A stretch of DNA of 64,000 bases from Tamarix chinensis (GCA_030549775.1 CM060177.1:69847638-69911637); one strand, 5' to 3'; counted from the first letter of the stretch, positions 1 through 12,624 are shown. The notes: generated by a model not told the origin, from the sequence alone. Numbers and translations: made by a program.

Positions 1-1059
1 CTACTTAAGCCCTACCCTAGCTAAAAGGTACGAGGCCTCCAAGACCTCTATCGTAGAGTGGTCCTACTAGTTCCACTATTTGTTGGATAATCCCTCTAAA
101 CTAGTGGCATTTGAGACACCACACCATATAAACGTGAATTCCTTTACAAGATACTAACCCTAATAGTGTGCCAATCAAACTGAAAATTCCCCATCCTACC
201 TTAGCCATGACATAAAACCATCTTCTAAGGACAATCCATCCTTATGTGGTTCTAACTATATTGCTAACATATGAAGTTTCTTACAGCTGGATGACTCAAC
301 TACCCTCCATAGTAAGGTATTGTCCCTGATTAATGACTATCTAAGGCCTAAAACCTCTTCTCTACCCTTTGGGGATGATCTCCCTCAAACCTCCCCTTGG
401 ACCCTAACTAAACACTATAGGACTATGCAATCACTGATGCATTTAAGGTGTAATCTTACATGGCCTATAAGTCCTTTGCATAAGTCCCCAATAACATCTT
501 CTATATCCTCAGATGACGCCCCAACTAAAATTGGTTAACCTTCATCCTCCTACCAGTGTTGACCTTTGGAGAAAAAATAGAATATATCTAAATAACGATT
601 GTAGTACTTCTCCACCATAAACGTACCCTAATATAATGCCATGAAATCCTCATACTTTGCCATCCTTAAGTGAGTATGGTAGAACAATGCCCTTAATGTA
701 TCAACGAAATACTCCCACTAATTTGTAATGGCTCCTCCTTGCTATTGACCTCTCTACCATTCGTTAACATGACCTCGCAAGTGGAACACTCTAATGTACA
801 AACACCTATCCTCTAGACAGCCACTAGCTACAAAGATCTTCTCATAGTTCCTCAACCAATGCTCTAACACATTCAGGTCCTTATGGCCCTAAAAGACTGA
901 TGGGCAATGAAGATCAACCATGCGAAGCCAATCCTCTGGTAGTGGCACCAGAAAAGGAGGTAGAAGCAACAGTTGCAGAGCGTCCTCATGTTGAATATGC
1001 CTCTCTAAGTAGGCCATAAATGTCTCCATGAAAAGATTGATATGTTAGTTTATAGCCAT
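1..1059 (-). pseudogene. gag: Ty3/Gypsy gag remnant (element E1)
   Basis: Reading the minus strand from an ATG at 1059 gives a broken but recognisable Gypsy capsid (gag) start: an N-terminal segment with METFMAYLERHIQ, then EDWLRMVDLHCP, then a stretch matching in order and spacing the gag at 8725-9129 (KDLNVLEHWLRNYEKIF, then HLRGHVNEW). Stops interrupt it within the first few codons and again after the second segment. Gag packages the element RNA in cytoplasmic particles. The 5' LTR lies just upstream at 1286-4000, as expected for a minus-strand element; the distal gag and pol fall outside the window. The part from 1 to about 540 is too decayed to read. Clade is inferred from similarity to E2 and D in this window. 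Confidence 0.7.
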
Positions 1060-1285
1060 CGAAGTCCTAAAATACTAAATCACAATAGAAAAGGCTAACT
1101 AGTAGCTACATAGTTAGTACACATGAAGATAGAACATTTCACTTAAGGCCAGCATTTAGTCCTATATTATAAATTTAAGGCCAACTCCCAACCTAAACTA
1201 ATGCTCACTCATATAATAAATCAAATTATATAAATCTAAATGATACCAAATTTTTTTTTGCAAACCATAAGATGTGGTAGCAACT
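1060..1285 (-). other. E1 leader with eroded primer-binding site
   Basis: This is the short segment between the E1 gag start and its 5' LTR. Bases next to the LTR (about 1266-1285) sit where E2 and D carry an initiator-Met-tRNA type PBS, but only fragments of that motif remain. No gene is seen. Confidence 0.4.
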
Positions 1286-4000
1286 TGTAACACCCCTAAT
1301 TTTTTAACCAAAAAATTTTATTTTGAAGACAACTCAGAAGCATTTGAAAAGGAATAACAGGGAAAGTTACCACCACATCAACCATGAGAGAGCTATGATA
1401 TACACCTAACCCATGCCTTATGCTAGGTAAAATAGAATAATTGCGAAAGAATGCATGCCTAATAACAATACTAATGAAGATAGTGATGAGAATAGTAATA
1501 CTATAGATAGAAGGGAGTATGAGAGTTTACAAAATCCAACTATAGGAATCGAAGGTAAGAGTTTAAATTACCTATAAGAATAAAAAAAACATCTCAATAT
1601 AGTGGGAAAAATACACCTAATCAGTTAGCCTAACTCTTAACTACACGAGATAGCAACTCTTAGAACCCTAAGCAATGGTCAACTACCAACCCATGGTATC
1701 ACTCTTAGCATACTCTAACTTATAATCATACCCCTGCAAATTGTCATCCACTCCCTAGATAAGAAGCCAAATTATCACAGTGACCACACAAGTGTAGTAT
1801 TAGTACGGTGAACTATAGAAAAATAGACTGCCTAAAATATATTAAGGGATTATGTAGCTCATTGAAGTCATATATTAGCATGGTGATAAGCATACAAATA
1901 TAAAATAACACTCAAGCTCATGTCACTAATACAACAAGGCATGCATACATGAAGATCATGGAAGAATAATAATATGGTAAATGCATTGTAACCACGTAGT
2001 GTAACTCAAATTATAAATTTTCCTTTATTGATCATATAATTTTTGATAATTAATATAAGTCATTCAACTACACCCAATTCTTCAACATGAACAAAAGTTA
2101 TAGCAGCGTACACAAAAAATGGGATACCACACCAGCTACACATTGAGTGCACCTGCCGCGAAGGCTAACATGCCATGGGATAATACACCTACCACACATG
2201 GTCTAAGTACATCATAGTGTTGTACATTTAAAATGGAAATTATCATCATGTTGCACGTAAGGGAGCATTTTTACCTTAGAACATGTGAATAGCAATTATC
2301 ATGTTTTAACCATAATCATGCATGTATAATTTCATATTATTTATATAAACTCTAGATACACATCAATGATAAGCATGGAATGCTTAACATAACATAAATA
2401 TAATATCTTAGGAATTTTAGAACTCTAGAAAAATCCTATATATGCATACATTACCGTTTAGTAAATTATACATGCATATCACTTATAATTAACAAGTCGA
2501 ACATATGTACCAACTATTTAATAGAATTTTATCATTTGATAATGCATTCTAATCATTTATATAATATAAGACCCTAGCTTGGTTCAAGATATAAACAACC
2601 TATTATTCTCACATATAAATTCTACCATCTCATGAGTTATTGGATATACTTAAATCTAAGCTACACAAAAGCACAAAAGATTGTCTTCTCCACAATACCT
2701 AAGAGGTTGCGTAAGAAATCAAAACACAACAACATATATATTAATATCTAACACAACACAATAATAAACCTAAATTAACTAAAAAAAATCAAGAAAAGGT
2801 TTAGAAAATAATAAGGTAAAGGAGCTATGTGAGGCAACAACGGAGCAAAAATTACATAAGTTCACACAACAAGGAGGAGGAACAACATTTGTTGTTGATG
2901 AAAAAGAGGGGACAATGCCACTTCTTGCCATTATTAAGGAAGGAGGATCAATAATTCTTATTACAACAAAGAGGGATGCACTAACGCTGGTTCACAAAAG
3001 GGTAGGCTAGGTGAAGAATACACATGAAGAGCATGATAGTGTAAGGAAAGGACCAAAGGGCACGATCTTGCATACAATGCATGCATGGCTAGAGAAGAAA
3101 AGGTGTGTATGGGTTGTGGGTGAGGGGAATGGGCATGTGAAGATAAAGTAAAAAGAGAAGAGCATGAGTTGTGTGCGAGATACATAGGTGAGGAGAAAAT
3201 GCACTTATAGGTAGTGCACGAAGCCATCCATGCGTCTTTAAAATAGTCACCATTGAGGCATGTGATGGGTGCATGGTTATGTGCGTCAATGAAAAATAAA
3301 ATACGGCCTGATAGTGGAAAGAAAATAAATGGTTTGAGGTTGTGCTGGTTGGGTGATGACAAGGTTATTTAATGGAGAGGTGGTGCTCATGGTTTATGGG
3401 GAGAAAATGGTAGTACTTGTTAGTTTTTGGTGGTGAGGTGTTGTGGTGGTTGGTTTTGGTGGTGGGTGATATTGGTTCAAATAAAAACTAGAAACAGAGA
3501 GAAAGGAGATGAAGGAGAGGAAATAAGATGGTTTCTTAGTTGTTCTGAATTAGGAACACCGAAAGCAAGATGAGAGGAGGCATAAATGGATGATTCCATG
3601 AATGGAGCAAGTCGAGCAAGACAAGGTGAGGAGAACACATGTAAAGCTGGTGTGAAGGGAGGATAGCATAAAGAATACAATTATGGGGGAGGAAGAGGTT
3701 AGGTAGGTAGGCAAAAAAATAAGAAAATAATAGGGTAAGATGTTAGATCGATAAGATAAAACAGAGAAAGACATCATGTTAGTAAAATTAGGGTTTCTCA
3801 ATAAAACATATATAGGTCGAGGTCCCTACTATGGTTAAAATTAATAACCCAAATTTTATTTTAATTTAACCTAATTAAATTTATATATATAATATTCCAT
3901 AATAATATGCATACAAATAACACATTTAATATAGAATATCTTATAATAATTATTATAACTAATTACACATAATTTTTAATTTATGATTATGGTGTCTACA
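1286..4000 (-). repeat. 5' LTR of E1 (TGTAACACCC type)
   Basis: On the plus strand it begins TGTAACACCCC, the terminus shared by most LTRs in this window, and ends near GGTGTCTACA, a worn form of GGGTGTTACA. The first ~1.2 kb resembles the LTRs at 32135 and 59541, including short units naming CACACATT-GTGCACC around 2110-2220. The second half is different: it is purine-rich (2820-3790) and then AT-rich, resembling 6930-7370. The LTR therefore looks mosaic. Open reading frames here (for example 2961-3362 and 3550-3801, minus) are artefacts of the purine-rich strand. The 3' boundary is uncertain by tens of bases. Confidence 0.65.
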
Positions 4001-5389
4001 AATGGGTTACTACACAACCACACTCCTTTTCCTCTTCTTCTGCCACCCCATTCATTTTTTATTGGGCATGGTTAGCCCATGCACACCTAACACTACCATG
4101 CACCCCTTACACCCCATGTTTGTGTGTTACTCCCAACTTATGTGCTACTTGTGTAGTACTTTCCCCTCTGACCCACACACACCTCAATTGTACCCTCCTT
4201 TGCATGCCTCACTCCTAGTTGTGAGCATTATTGACTATCTATCTATTATATAGCCTTACTATTTTCTAATTATGTATATATTCCCTTGATGTGTAAAACT
4301 AGAACTTGCATGAATTTTCTTTAAGGCCATATATGACTTATACATTCATTAAGATGATTGAGGCACATGTTTTATTAGCATAGCTACATTAGCCAAATTA
4401 CCTACCGAATGAAATTTATTTCCTTTGCTTAAACCTCTTTGAGCTTAAAACATATTTCTTCAATTGAAAACCTACATTAGTAGCCATGATTCAGAGTTAT
4501 TACCTTACCCTAGAGAACTAGGGAGTGATAACTCTTGAACGTATTTGAATGTAGGAATACTAAGAATAAGCATAGGGGTGTAATAAAAGTGTTTGGTAGA
4601 GTTTGTGTTAAATAATCTAAATATAGCTTTATCCTCTTTGTTCTCATATTCTCTTTTTCTTAATCTAAAAAACAAGAGAGAAAAGAAGAAAAAGAGAAGA
4701 ATAAAAGTCTTGAAGTTGATATGTGGGTAAGTAAGCATATGATTTTGATGGGTAGAGATGAATTAATGGAAAAAAGGCCTTGATTAGTATATTTTGGAGT
4801 AGTTTAGTACATTATTCATCTCAAATTGTGGAAAATATTCTTATTGCTATGCTCCACTTATTTTCAAGAATTTAACTATAATCCTAGAATTTTCCTACCC
4901 TTTACCCTAGCCCCATTACACATTTTGTAAAACCTTATTATTTTTTTTCTTTACACAATGTATTTTAGTGGTGGAGGATGAGAATACATGCAAGCATATG
5001 GTTTATCATAATCGGTATGGAGAATTTTTAGCGAAACAAATTCATCCTAAAAAAACATGAGCATAGAGTATTTAAAATTTTCTAAAGTGAGGAATTATAC
5101 TTCTTTATTAAACTTTGGTCTTATAAGGATGAGCATTTACATGATCCTAAATAGTCTTAGGGTGTTATACTAATGCTAATTTATGAGTTAGAACTAAGGA
5201 GTATTCACAAATTTATGTTCATTTTCTTACTATTAATGCTTAGAATATAGATCGGTCTAGTGATTTAATATCTTGCTCACATATTTTATCCTATCATCTA
5301 TGGCTTTGATCTCATTCTATTCTATCTAACTTTTCTCTATTATGTTTGGAGTTTGCTTGAGGAAAAGCAAAGGGTAAACATGGGGGAGT
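4001..5389 (+). mobile_element. Decayed 3' region of a Tat/Athila-like LTR element
   Basis: No coding frame survives. The assignment rests on the 3' end: a CCTTTACCCTAGCCCCATTACA segment near 4900 followed by AAAACCTTATT, and a GTTTGCTTGAGGAAAAGCAA motif at 5351-5370 leading into a G-run and an LTR. That order (CCCCATTAC box, TTGCTTGAGGACAAGCAAAG-like box, GGGGGAG, LTR) is typical of the 3' untranslated part of plant Tat/Athila Gypsy elements. It lies beside the E1 LTR without visible target duplications. The 83-codon frame at 4002-4253 shows no family features. Confidence 0.6.
5381..5388 (+). other. Polypurine tract of the Tat/Athila-like element
   Basis: TGGGGGAG sits directly before the TTGATAAAG that opens the LTR and just after the TTGCTTGAGGAAAAGCAA box. 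The purine tract primes plus-strand DNA synthesis in LTR retroelements, and its place one base before the LTR fixes the element as plus-strand. Confidence 0.6.
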
Positions 5390-6866
5390 TGATAAAGTAA
5401 ATATTTTCCATATTTTTACCTTGCTTTGCCTTCGCTTTATAACTTTGTTCAAGATGAGTTATGAGAATTATCATAGTTTAAGACTCTTGTTTGTGTTACT
5501 AAACTCGTGGTAATTATTTTTCAATAATCTGCACAAAAGTGGAAAAGTCTAAGGAAGAGGCACATGTAATCAAAGAACAAACAAAACATGAAAGGTATTA
5601 AAGGAAGATAATCAACCTCATATTATTATGGATAAGTTAAGATAGCTAAGGAGCTAAAAAGAGGATGAAAGGAAACAAAAGGAACAAGAAAAAATTGTTG
5701 CACGGCTATAGCACAACTAGGTGCACACCCGTGCAACCCTTGACCTAGCCCAACCACAAGCAAATTTTTTCTATGGCCTTAGCACACACACCTTGCAAAG
5801 CCATGTAGAATATAGGAGGGAGCATGAAAAGTAAAACTATTGCAAATACTACTTGTGTAACCTTGCATAGATGTGCAACAGTGGTTACCATCACTTTTGA
5901 GCACGATGTTTCCCCTATTTCAAGCACTTTTTTCCAACTTCTTCTTCCACTTCTTCTTCTAATTTTATTCGATAATTAAAGAGAATTTTTTTAAAAATAT
6001 TTTCTTTCTCCATTTTCCAAAGTAGAAAATCCATGTAATCTATTTTAGTTTATGCAATTTTATTTTCTAAATAAAAAGAGGACAATCATGTATTATAATT
6101 CTAAAGTCAACTCATTATATTGTCAATTCATGGTTTAATCTATCCACTCTCTATTTCATTATTTATTGTAGTTACATTATGTATGTTTTTTACTTTTATT
6201 ATTTACATTTCCTTGAGACCATGAATGATTAATTCCTTTTTCTATGATTGAATTGGGCTTGATTTGGTATGAATATGATGAATTAAATTATATGTTATAT
6301 GTATGGCTCTTATGTGTTTCTTCATATATTAAGAATCACTATTATGAGTCAGATTTGAAAGAATTTGACGTATTTAGACATTTATTATAAAGAAATAGTT
6401 GAAATCAATGTTGGAAATTAACAAGCAAGAAATAATTCAAATGATCATGAAAGTAGACATTTGATTTTTAGGGACTATTGAATATACTTAATGGATTTAA
6501 TCTAATTTGTTAGTGCCAAAAGTAGTTAATGAATTATGTTAAATACATTCTTAGACCTTGAATGAGGCTATAGAATTACATTAGAATGATTTTTAAAAGC
6601 TATTTTGACTATACTATAATCAAATGTTAATTCATTATTGAATACTAAGGACGAGACCGAACTTGAATCCTAGTTTTTATATTTATCATTTCAAAATTAA
6701 TATTTGGTTAGTCATTGCAATTTATTCATTATCTACTCCCATATTATCATTACATAGTGATCTAAATAGCTAAAATGATGAAGATCTATAGTTAAATTGT
6801 GAATTCCCTATGGGATACGACCTTAACGTGCTATAATAAAGTCATGTGCTTGTAGTTTAGCACTCA
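5390..6866 (+). repeat. 3' LTR of Tat/Athila-like element
   Basis: Starts TGATAAAG after the PPT. Its far end carries a GAATTCCCTATGGGATACGA segment (6811-6830) followed by a TTGTAGTTTAGCACTCA stretch, matching the conserved close of Tat/Athila LTRs (a CCCTGTGGGATTCGACC-type box shortly before the PBS). The exact 3' base is a guess at CA 6865-6866. It holds no gene; the small frame at 5745-5927 (minus) has no recognisable content. Confidence 0.55.
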
Positions 6867-7370
6867 ATATTGATGGAGCTTAGGGAAAGAGACATATTTT
6901 GGGCTGCATGGGGGGGTTAACATTTGACACAAAAAAATGATATAGAGGAGGGAGTTATATGGATGATGGCATGAGAGAGAAGGTGGAGCAAAACATGGGG
7001 AGAAAATCAAGCATGGTAGAGGAAGGCATGTGGTTCAAGGGTTGTGTGGAGGATGGTTATGCTAGGGTAGAGGGAGTAGGGTGAGGTAAGAAATATATAA
7101 TAGGGTAAGGGTAGATTATTTAGGTAAGGAAATGAGGTAAAATATCATTACCCTTGTTTGATAAAACGGATACTGGTTAGGACCCAACCTAAGTTTAAAA
7201 TTTACAACACACTCTCTAGTATATTTTAACCTAATTAAATTTTATAACTATGTAGTCATAATAACATTACACATTTTAAAAATTATATTTCTATCAAATA
7301 ACTAAAAATAATTATTATAACTAATATACATAATTACCGGTAATAGTTAGGGTTTTCTAGAAATATGTTA
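6867..7370. repeat. Truncated LTR scrap similar to the end of the E1 LTR
   Basis: From about 6926 the sequence is purine-rich and then AT-rich, and 7185-7345 follows 3835-3995 closely, with shared blocks such as TTTTAACCTAATTAAATTT and AATAATTATTATAACTAAT. It ends in a worn ATGTTATTATA where a GGGTGTTACA terminus is expected. It cuts off the E2 internal region on its left. Confidence 0.5.
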
Positions 7371-9129
7371 TTATAGTAGATGCGCTATGGTACTAGGCTT
7401 TAGATATCGTTTATGTCCTAGCAATACGTCCACAATAAAATCAATATCTCAATAGGTGGCATACCTATAATCTCATCATGGAATACATCAGGGTAATAGC
7501 ATATCAATGTAATTTGTTCTAATGGTTTCTCAATGGCCTTGCTATCTCAAATACTACATAAGAAAAGCATATACACTTACAAACAAGGGTATTCATCACA
7601 TTTATTGACATGACCTTTACTGAGGGGTTAGGTTCACACTTTTGATACAAGATCCTAATACCCTTTGATTTTTTCTAAACCACACATTCTTACACACAAT
7701 ATGTCAACGGTTGATAATTCCATAACATGTCAATTACATCAAAGTCAAGCAATTAGAGCTCCATAAGATATAAGGGAAACTATACTCCCCTAACTATTAA
7801 GGCTACCCCTTTATAAAACCTAGAGCATACAATCCTATACCCCAATGGCAACACAATAGAAGTGAAAATTCTACTCTATGGACGTAAAGTAGCTCTAGCT
7901 ACAAATGCAGATGACATAAAAGAATATGATGCACCAGATTCAAACAATACACATGCTGGAAAGTTAGAGACAGTATGCATACGAATCACCATATGTGTTT
8001 GATACTAAATCTGACTGGATAATCACGATCAACTATCCTCTTGAAGGAACTCTAGTGGCACTGGCCGATCCCTAACGTTGCTAAAAGGTGTGAGTTTTTT
8101 GGCATCTGGGATGACTAGCTTTATGAGAAAAACTAGCTAGTGATAGAGGAACCCTCAAAATATGTGTTTATGGATGTTGAATAGATCCAGTGCTCTGAGA
8201 TCAAGCTTGACCTCTTTGAACACTACCACCTCTAACACAACACTCATAGAATCTATCTCCCACCATACTACATCCATAGCAATTCACCTTGTTGCCCCCA
8301 CAATCTACTCCCAGGTAATCTACTCTACAATGATTATAGTAGTAACGCCTTTCCTTAGCACATACTCTAGATTGACCTCTAATTTTTGGTGTTGTCCCCA
8401 TACTCCTACCATTTTAAAGCAACATGCTACCTCTAGAGTAGGCCTTATTGCTATTGCAAGGATGTTAATGCTGCTCAAACTTCCTATTGCATCCAATTAG
8501 GCACTTTGAGCTTGGATGACTTGGGAAGCCTACAAAGCCTACTTATATATTCTCACCATGTTTAGTGTATTAACTCCCACTAATAACTCTTAGTATCTGA
8601 TCCCTATTCTAATCTTGAAATGATAAATCTACTTCACTTCAACATACAAGTAAATTAGACTAGGTACATAAATCTTATGTTGAACTCCTATATCAACATA
8701 CCTCCCTACCGAAGGGCTATGAACTCATCGTACTTCTTCATATGGAGAAGAGAAGGGTAGGCACGAGGCATAAAGCACCTCAAGGAACAATCCCCAAACC
8801 ATAGGATCTATGCCTATACGCTGAACACTCCTCCACCAGGCATCTACTCTTCCCCTTAGGTAATATACCACCATGTCAATCTTCTTGTCCAAAGGGCACC
8901 CATATTTAGTGAAGGTCTTCTCCATGTCCTTGACCCATCTTTCTATAATGTCAAGGTCCTTCTGACCCTCAAGGATTAGTGGGTGATGATGTCTAGTCCT
9001 TTTAAGCCAATCTTTGAGAATCAGTGTGAGTACTAGTGCCAATGGTGCTTGGATTTGACATTCCATGTATGCATAAATAGTCTCCATAAATGCCTCGACA
9101 CACTTGTAATGGAAATTAGTGGCCATCAA
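7371..9129 (-). pseudogene. gag: Ty3/Gypsy gag with start of protease region (element E2)
   Basis: The clearest part is an open 134-codon frame at 8725-9129 (minus), the gag N-terminal and capsid portion: METIYAYMECQIQ, then KDWLKRTRHHHP, KDLDIIERWVKDMEKTF and LRGRVDAWW. The WW and the LDIIERWV block are typical of Gypsy capsid. About 350 bp further on (8201-8401 frame) a CCHC zinc knuckle is recognisable as YYNHCRVDYLGVDC but has lost most ligands. 7371-8000 corresponds by order to the protease region and is too broken to read. The pol is missing on the left, where an LTR scrap begins. PBS and 5' LTR follow at 9477-12624, in correct order for a minus-strand element. Confidence 0.75.
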
Positions 9130-9476
9130 ATTCTAAATCCTAGGATTAATCAGAAGCGATCCATTACCAAGTATTAATACTTGCACAACAAATTAGTATA
9201 AAGGTTATCTACCCCAACCCACTCTCACTCAGAGACATTTAGGGCTTGGAAAAATCTTTACTTTCAACTATGTGCTTAAAGAGTTAGGAAATCATTTAAA
9301 ATAACATGTATATAGGATCAAGCAATTTAAAACTAAGAAGGAATTTCAAAGGAGTTCTAATGACGTCACGTGGTATTTGATAAAGGGCTTTAAAATGGAA
9401 CCCCTATAAGAAAAAGCCTTGATACTAACCTATGGTATTACCTTAAACAATATAAAATTTGAGAAGATTTTTTAAT

Positions 9477-9490
9477 TAGCTTTGATACCA
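9477..9490 (-). other. E2 primer-binding site (initiator Met tRNA type)
   Basis: On the minus strand it reads TGGTATCAAAGCTA, one mismatch from the usual complement of the plant initiator-Met tRNA 3' end (TGGTATCAGAGC). Three bases separate it from the LTR end at 9494. It marks the start of minus-strand DNA synthesis and proves that the LTR at 9494-12624 is a 5' LTR. Confidence 0.8.
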
Positions 9491-9922
9491 ACTTATAAAA
9501 CCTCCATTTTTCATAACTATTTTTTTTGTTTTAAAAACTTTATAGAAGCACGAAACTACTAAACCCTTAGGAAAACGACATGTTATTATCGCACCTAACA
9601 TAGGATAGGTGTTGACCATCAGTGTCATGATAAATACAAGTTTGAGAACCATGAAAAAAAAACCAAAGTAGAGTATGCCAAAACACATTATGTAAATATC
9701 AAGGAAGGTTTTTCAAGTACAAAACCTTTACAGTCCACAAATATTTAAATACATGAGGAAAAATTAAGCAAAAGTATTAAAATTATAGAAGCAAAAGTAG
9801 GGTATAGTCCTAAACTATGGTCCATCAAGGACCACCCAAAATTCTTCACATGTCCTAGCTTTTAGAACCCACACCTAACAAAAGGTAGTCCTACTACTAA
9901 CCATCTTTAAAAACTTACACGC

Positions 9923-9954
9923 GGTCCTCTACTTGTGGAAACGACCAGGTGACT
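9923..9954 (-). other. LTR hairpin box, E2 copy
   Basis: GGTCCT and AGGTGACT flank TTGT-GGAA-ACGA, a 4-bp stem with a GNRA-type loop. It lies 429 nt from the PBS-proximal LTR end, and a TTAGTACTAAGTAAGCC tail follows at about 9978. See the finding on the conserved box. Confidence 0.4.
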
Positions 9955-10084
9955 AAGAAAACTGGCACACTAGTACACTTAGTACTAAGTAAGCCAAGTC
10001 AACTCTTGGACAGGAGTCACAAACACACAAGCTTCAATATATTATAGGGATTATACTAACATATTTCATGCCTATTCTATATAA

Positions 10085-10100
10085 ATATATATATATATAT
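10085..10100. repeat. (AT)8 microsatellite
   Basis: Perfect AT dinucleotide run inside the E2 LTR. Confidence 0.9.
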
Positions 10101-10829
10101 GTTCTATCATGGTCGTATCATGCATCAAAAACTCATACCATACACAACTCATCATGCCTACTAAATAACACAACATTATATATGACAACATGCAATCTAC
10201 TACACATATTGTCTAGCTATTATTTAGAGTACTATTATTGATGAAAATAGTTCACCATAAGTCCATTTTTCTGACTTACATGATCCACTAGGTCATTTAT
10301 TTATAAATGAATTTTCCTAAACTATTCCTTTTCCTTTTGTTTTATTTTTCTCTTTAGTCACACTCTTATTCCAAATTTTTATCTAGTGATGGACTATGCA
10401 CCACTCCATGGTATCACATACCATGGAAGTTTATCTAAACCAAAGGACACAAAGTTTGATCGAAGCCAAGTAACCACCAATGGACCCTTTAGGCTAACTT
10501 ATTCCCTCTTAACCATTTCCAATGCCCCAATCATGAGGCGGATTTCCATTAATGTTTGATAAATATTAATCAATCCATTAGATTAACACATAGTAGTTTG
10601 ATAGTCCAGATTATATTATCCTTTAAATTCATAAAGTTCTTTTTTAGGTTTTCCCTCTAATGCCTTTAAAAAAATCTATTAAGTATGCCATGAATTTTTT
10701 TCCATTTAATCCACCCATTAGGTTGTCAAACTATGTCAACAGATATATTTCCATCTTCAAATAGTCATATAGTTGTAGTAAGCATATTATCAAACAAATC
10801 TAAGTCAAAAGAACAAAATCACACAATCC

Positions 10830-11165
10830 GGCTAAACTAGTAAATTAGTGTATCCTAACAAGTCAATTAGTTTTATTAACTAGCCTGTTAGTTTGGGCCA
10901 ACCATTCAATCAGTTTAGCTAACCGATTAATTAATTTAGGCTAGCTAGTTGATTGGTTTGGCTCAACCAAACCTAAGGTTACCTCATATTGGTTAATCAT
11001 TTTGGAAAAACTAGGTGACAGTTTTGATGCTAATCGATTGGTTCTGCCAAAATAGTTGATGTGATAATGTAAAGCAAGGTCACTACAAGCTTACTAGTCA
11101 ATCGTTTTGGGTTAACCAGTTGAATATTCTAAGGACCAATCAATTAGTTTTGCTAAACAGTCAAT
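10830..11165. repeat. Degenerate palindrome-motif array (long, E2 LTR)
   Basis: Roughly ten copies of a motif around AATCGATTGGTTT or its complement, spaced 25-40 nt (for example TAATCGATTGGTT at 11034). The half-sites make each unit nearly self-complementary. Matching arrays occur at the same relative position in four other LTRs here. Confidence 0.7.
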
Positions 11166-12299
11166 TATCCTCCCCCAAATAACACAAAAAATTTCACGTC
11201 AATCATACTCTAAAATTCTACCACTTACAAATAAAAACATGTCATAGCATCATGCCAATACTTCATCTGATTATAAACTGAAATATGCTTCACAATTAAT
11301 GAAATCAACCCTATTTCCCTCAAATCATACATTTTCTTAGAATTCACAAATAAGTTAACATACATCAATCTGAAACCAAACTCTTATGTAGAACCATAAA
11401 GTTATCACTTTATGTAATACAACACATCACATGCTTTATCAAGCCATATTTTAGAAAAGAGAATGACTTACTTGATGTAATAATTTTTTTTCCATAAATG
11501 GGAAAAAATAACATGGAAGATTCTCAACTTTTAAACCTTTAAAATAGAAATTTAAAACATTAGAATTTGATGACTAATTTCATAAATTAGAAGGAAATAG
11601 GCTTACTAAACTTAAGAAAAGTTATACTAAGAGTGAGAGACTCAACTTCCTCACAAATATAACCCTCTCTTGATTAAAGAGAAATAAGAAGGAACTAAAG
11701 AAAATATCAGAAGAGTGGAAAGGAATCAAAATTAAGTTTAAAGTGGGGAGAAAAGAACACTGGTGCTATAGAGTTGGAGTGCCTCACAGGCTAAAAGAAA
11801 AGTGAGTAGAGGTGGTGATTAGGGCTATTTGTATCCAACAAATCGATTTAAGAGAGAGTGGGGTTATGCATAGATCAAAAATTCTCATTTCTACCATTTA
11901 AATTTGAGGTAAATAGGGGGATATTTTCAAAGATAGGCTAACCTCCCTTCTAAAACTAAAATGTTAATTTTTGGAGAATGTAGGTCGAATTCACCTAGAA
12001 AATATCAAACATAAGGGAAGTAATGAATGATCAACATAGGAAGGAATTTCCTAGCCAGGAAAAGATAGTATGGGAATTAAAGTAATGATTCTATAATTGT
12101 GTAGAGGAGATAGAGGGAAGAATGAAAATTTGAGGTTATCCCCTCCCTCAATTGTTGAAATTGAATCCTCAAATTAGTTTGAGGCAACAACTAGGACCAT
12201 ATATATGATAAGAAGGGTTAAGAATCTCTAGCAATTAGCTTCGTCTTGGATTATCAAGGTTTTTTTTTATGTATAAGGAATTTTTCAAAAAAATTTGGA

Positions 12300-12475
12300 A
12301 ATGTACTTAATCTGACCATTCAATCGATTGATTTTGCCTAATATTCAATTATTCTACCAACCAGTTAATCAATTCCCTAATTTAGTTAATCGATTTAGTT
12401 GAATAAAACCCTTTAGTTGCAATAGCAAACAAAGCAATTGGTTCATAGAACTAGTCAATTAGTATGCCTAAAAAC
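12300..12475. repeat. Degenerate palindrome-motif array (short, E2 LTR)
   Basis: Four to six copies of the same motif (CAATCGATTGATT at about 12330, AATCGATTTAG, CAATTGGTT), ending about 150 bp before the LTR end and about 1.47 kb from the first array. Confidence 0.65.
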
Positions 12476-12624
12476 TCATTTTATTCAAATGCTAAAGCTT
12501 ATTTAGATCCAACTTTTTCTCAAACTCAATTATAGTTCCAAATTAAAATCAAACATTATTAAATTTCAATAAACACTATAACCTCCCATTCAAAAATTTT
12601 TTTACAAAAATATGGGGTATTCCA

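Larger units (their letters stand above)
9494..12624 (-). repeat. 5' LTR of E2 (3.1 kb)
   Basis: Plus-strand start TATAAAACCTCC is a worn TGTAACACCCC directly after the PBS; the end GGGGTATTCCA is a worn GGGGTGTTACA. Internally it carries the LTR hairpin box near 9923-9954, a long palindrome-motif array (10830-11165), a purine-rich section (11460-12130) and a short second array (12300-12475). The same order is seen in the LTRs at 28615-31011 (opposite orientation) and 38974-40778 (first 1.4 kb missing). No gene. Confidence 0.75.

Noticed and set aside
2961..3801. Overlapping minus-strand frames of 65-133 codons, Ser/Leu/His-rich
   Set aside because: Complement of a purine-rich LTR block, which lacks stop codons by composition. 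The same effect occurs at 34704-34959 and 47382-48095.
8162..8500. 112-codon plus-strand frame
   Set aside because: Antisense to the E2 gag region, which has recognisable gag content on the minus strand.
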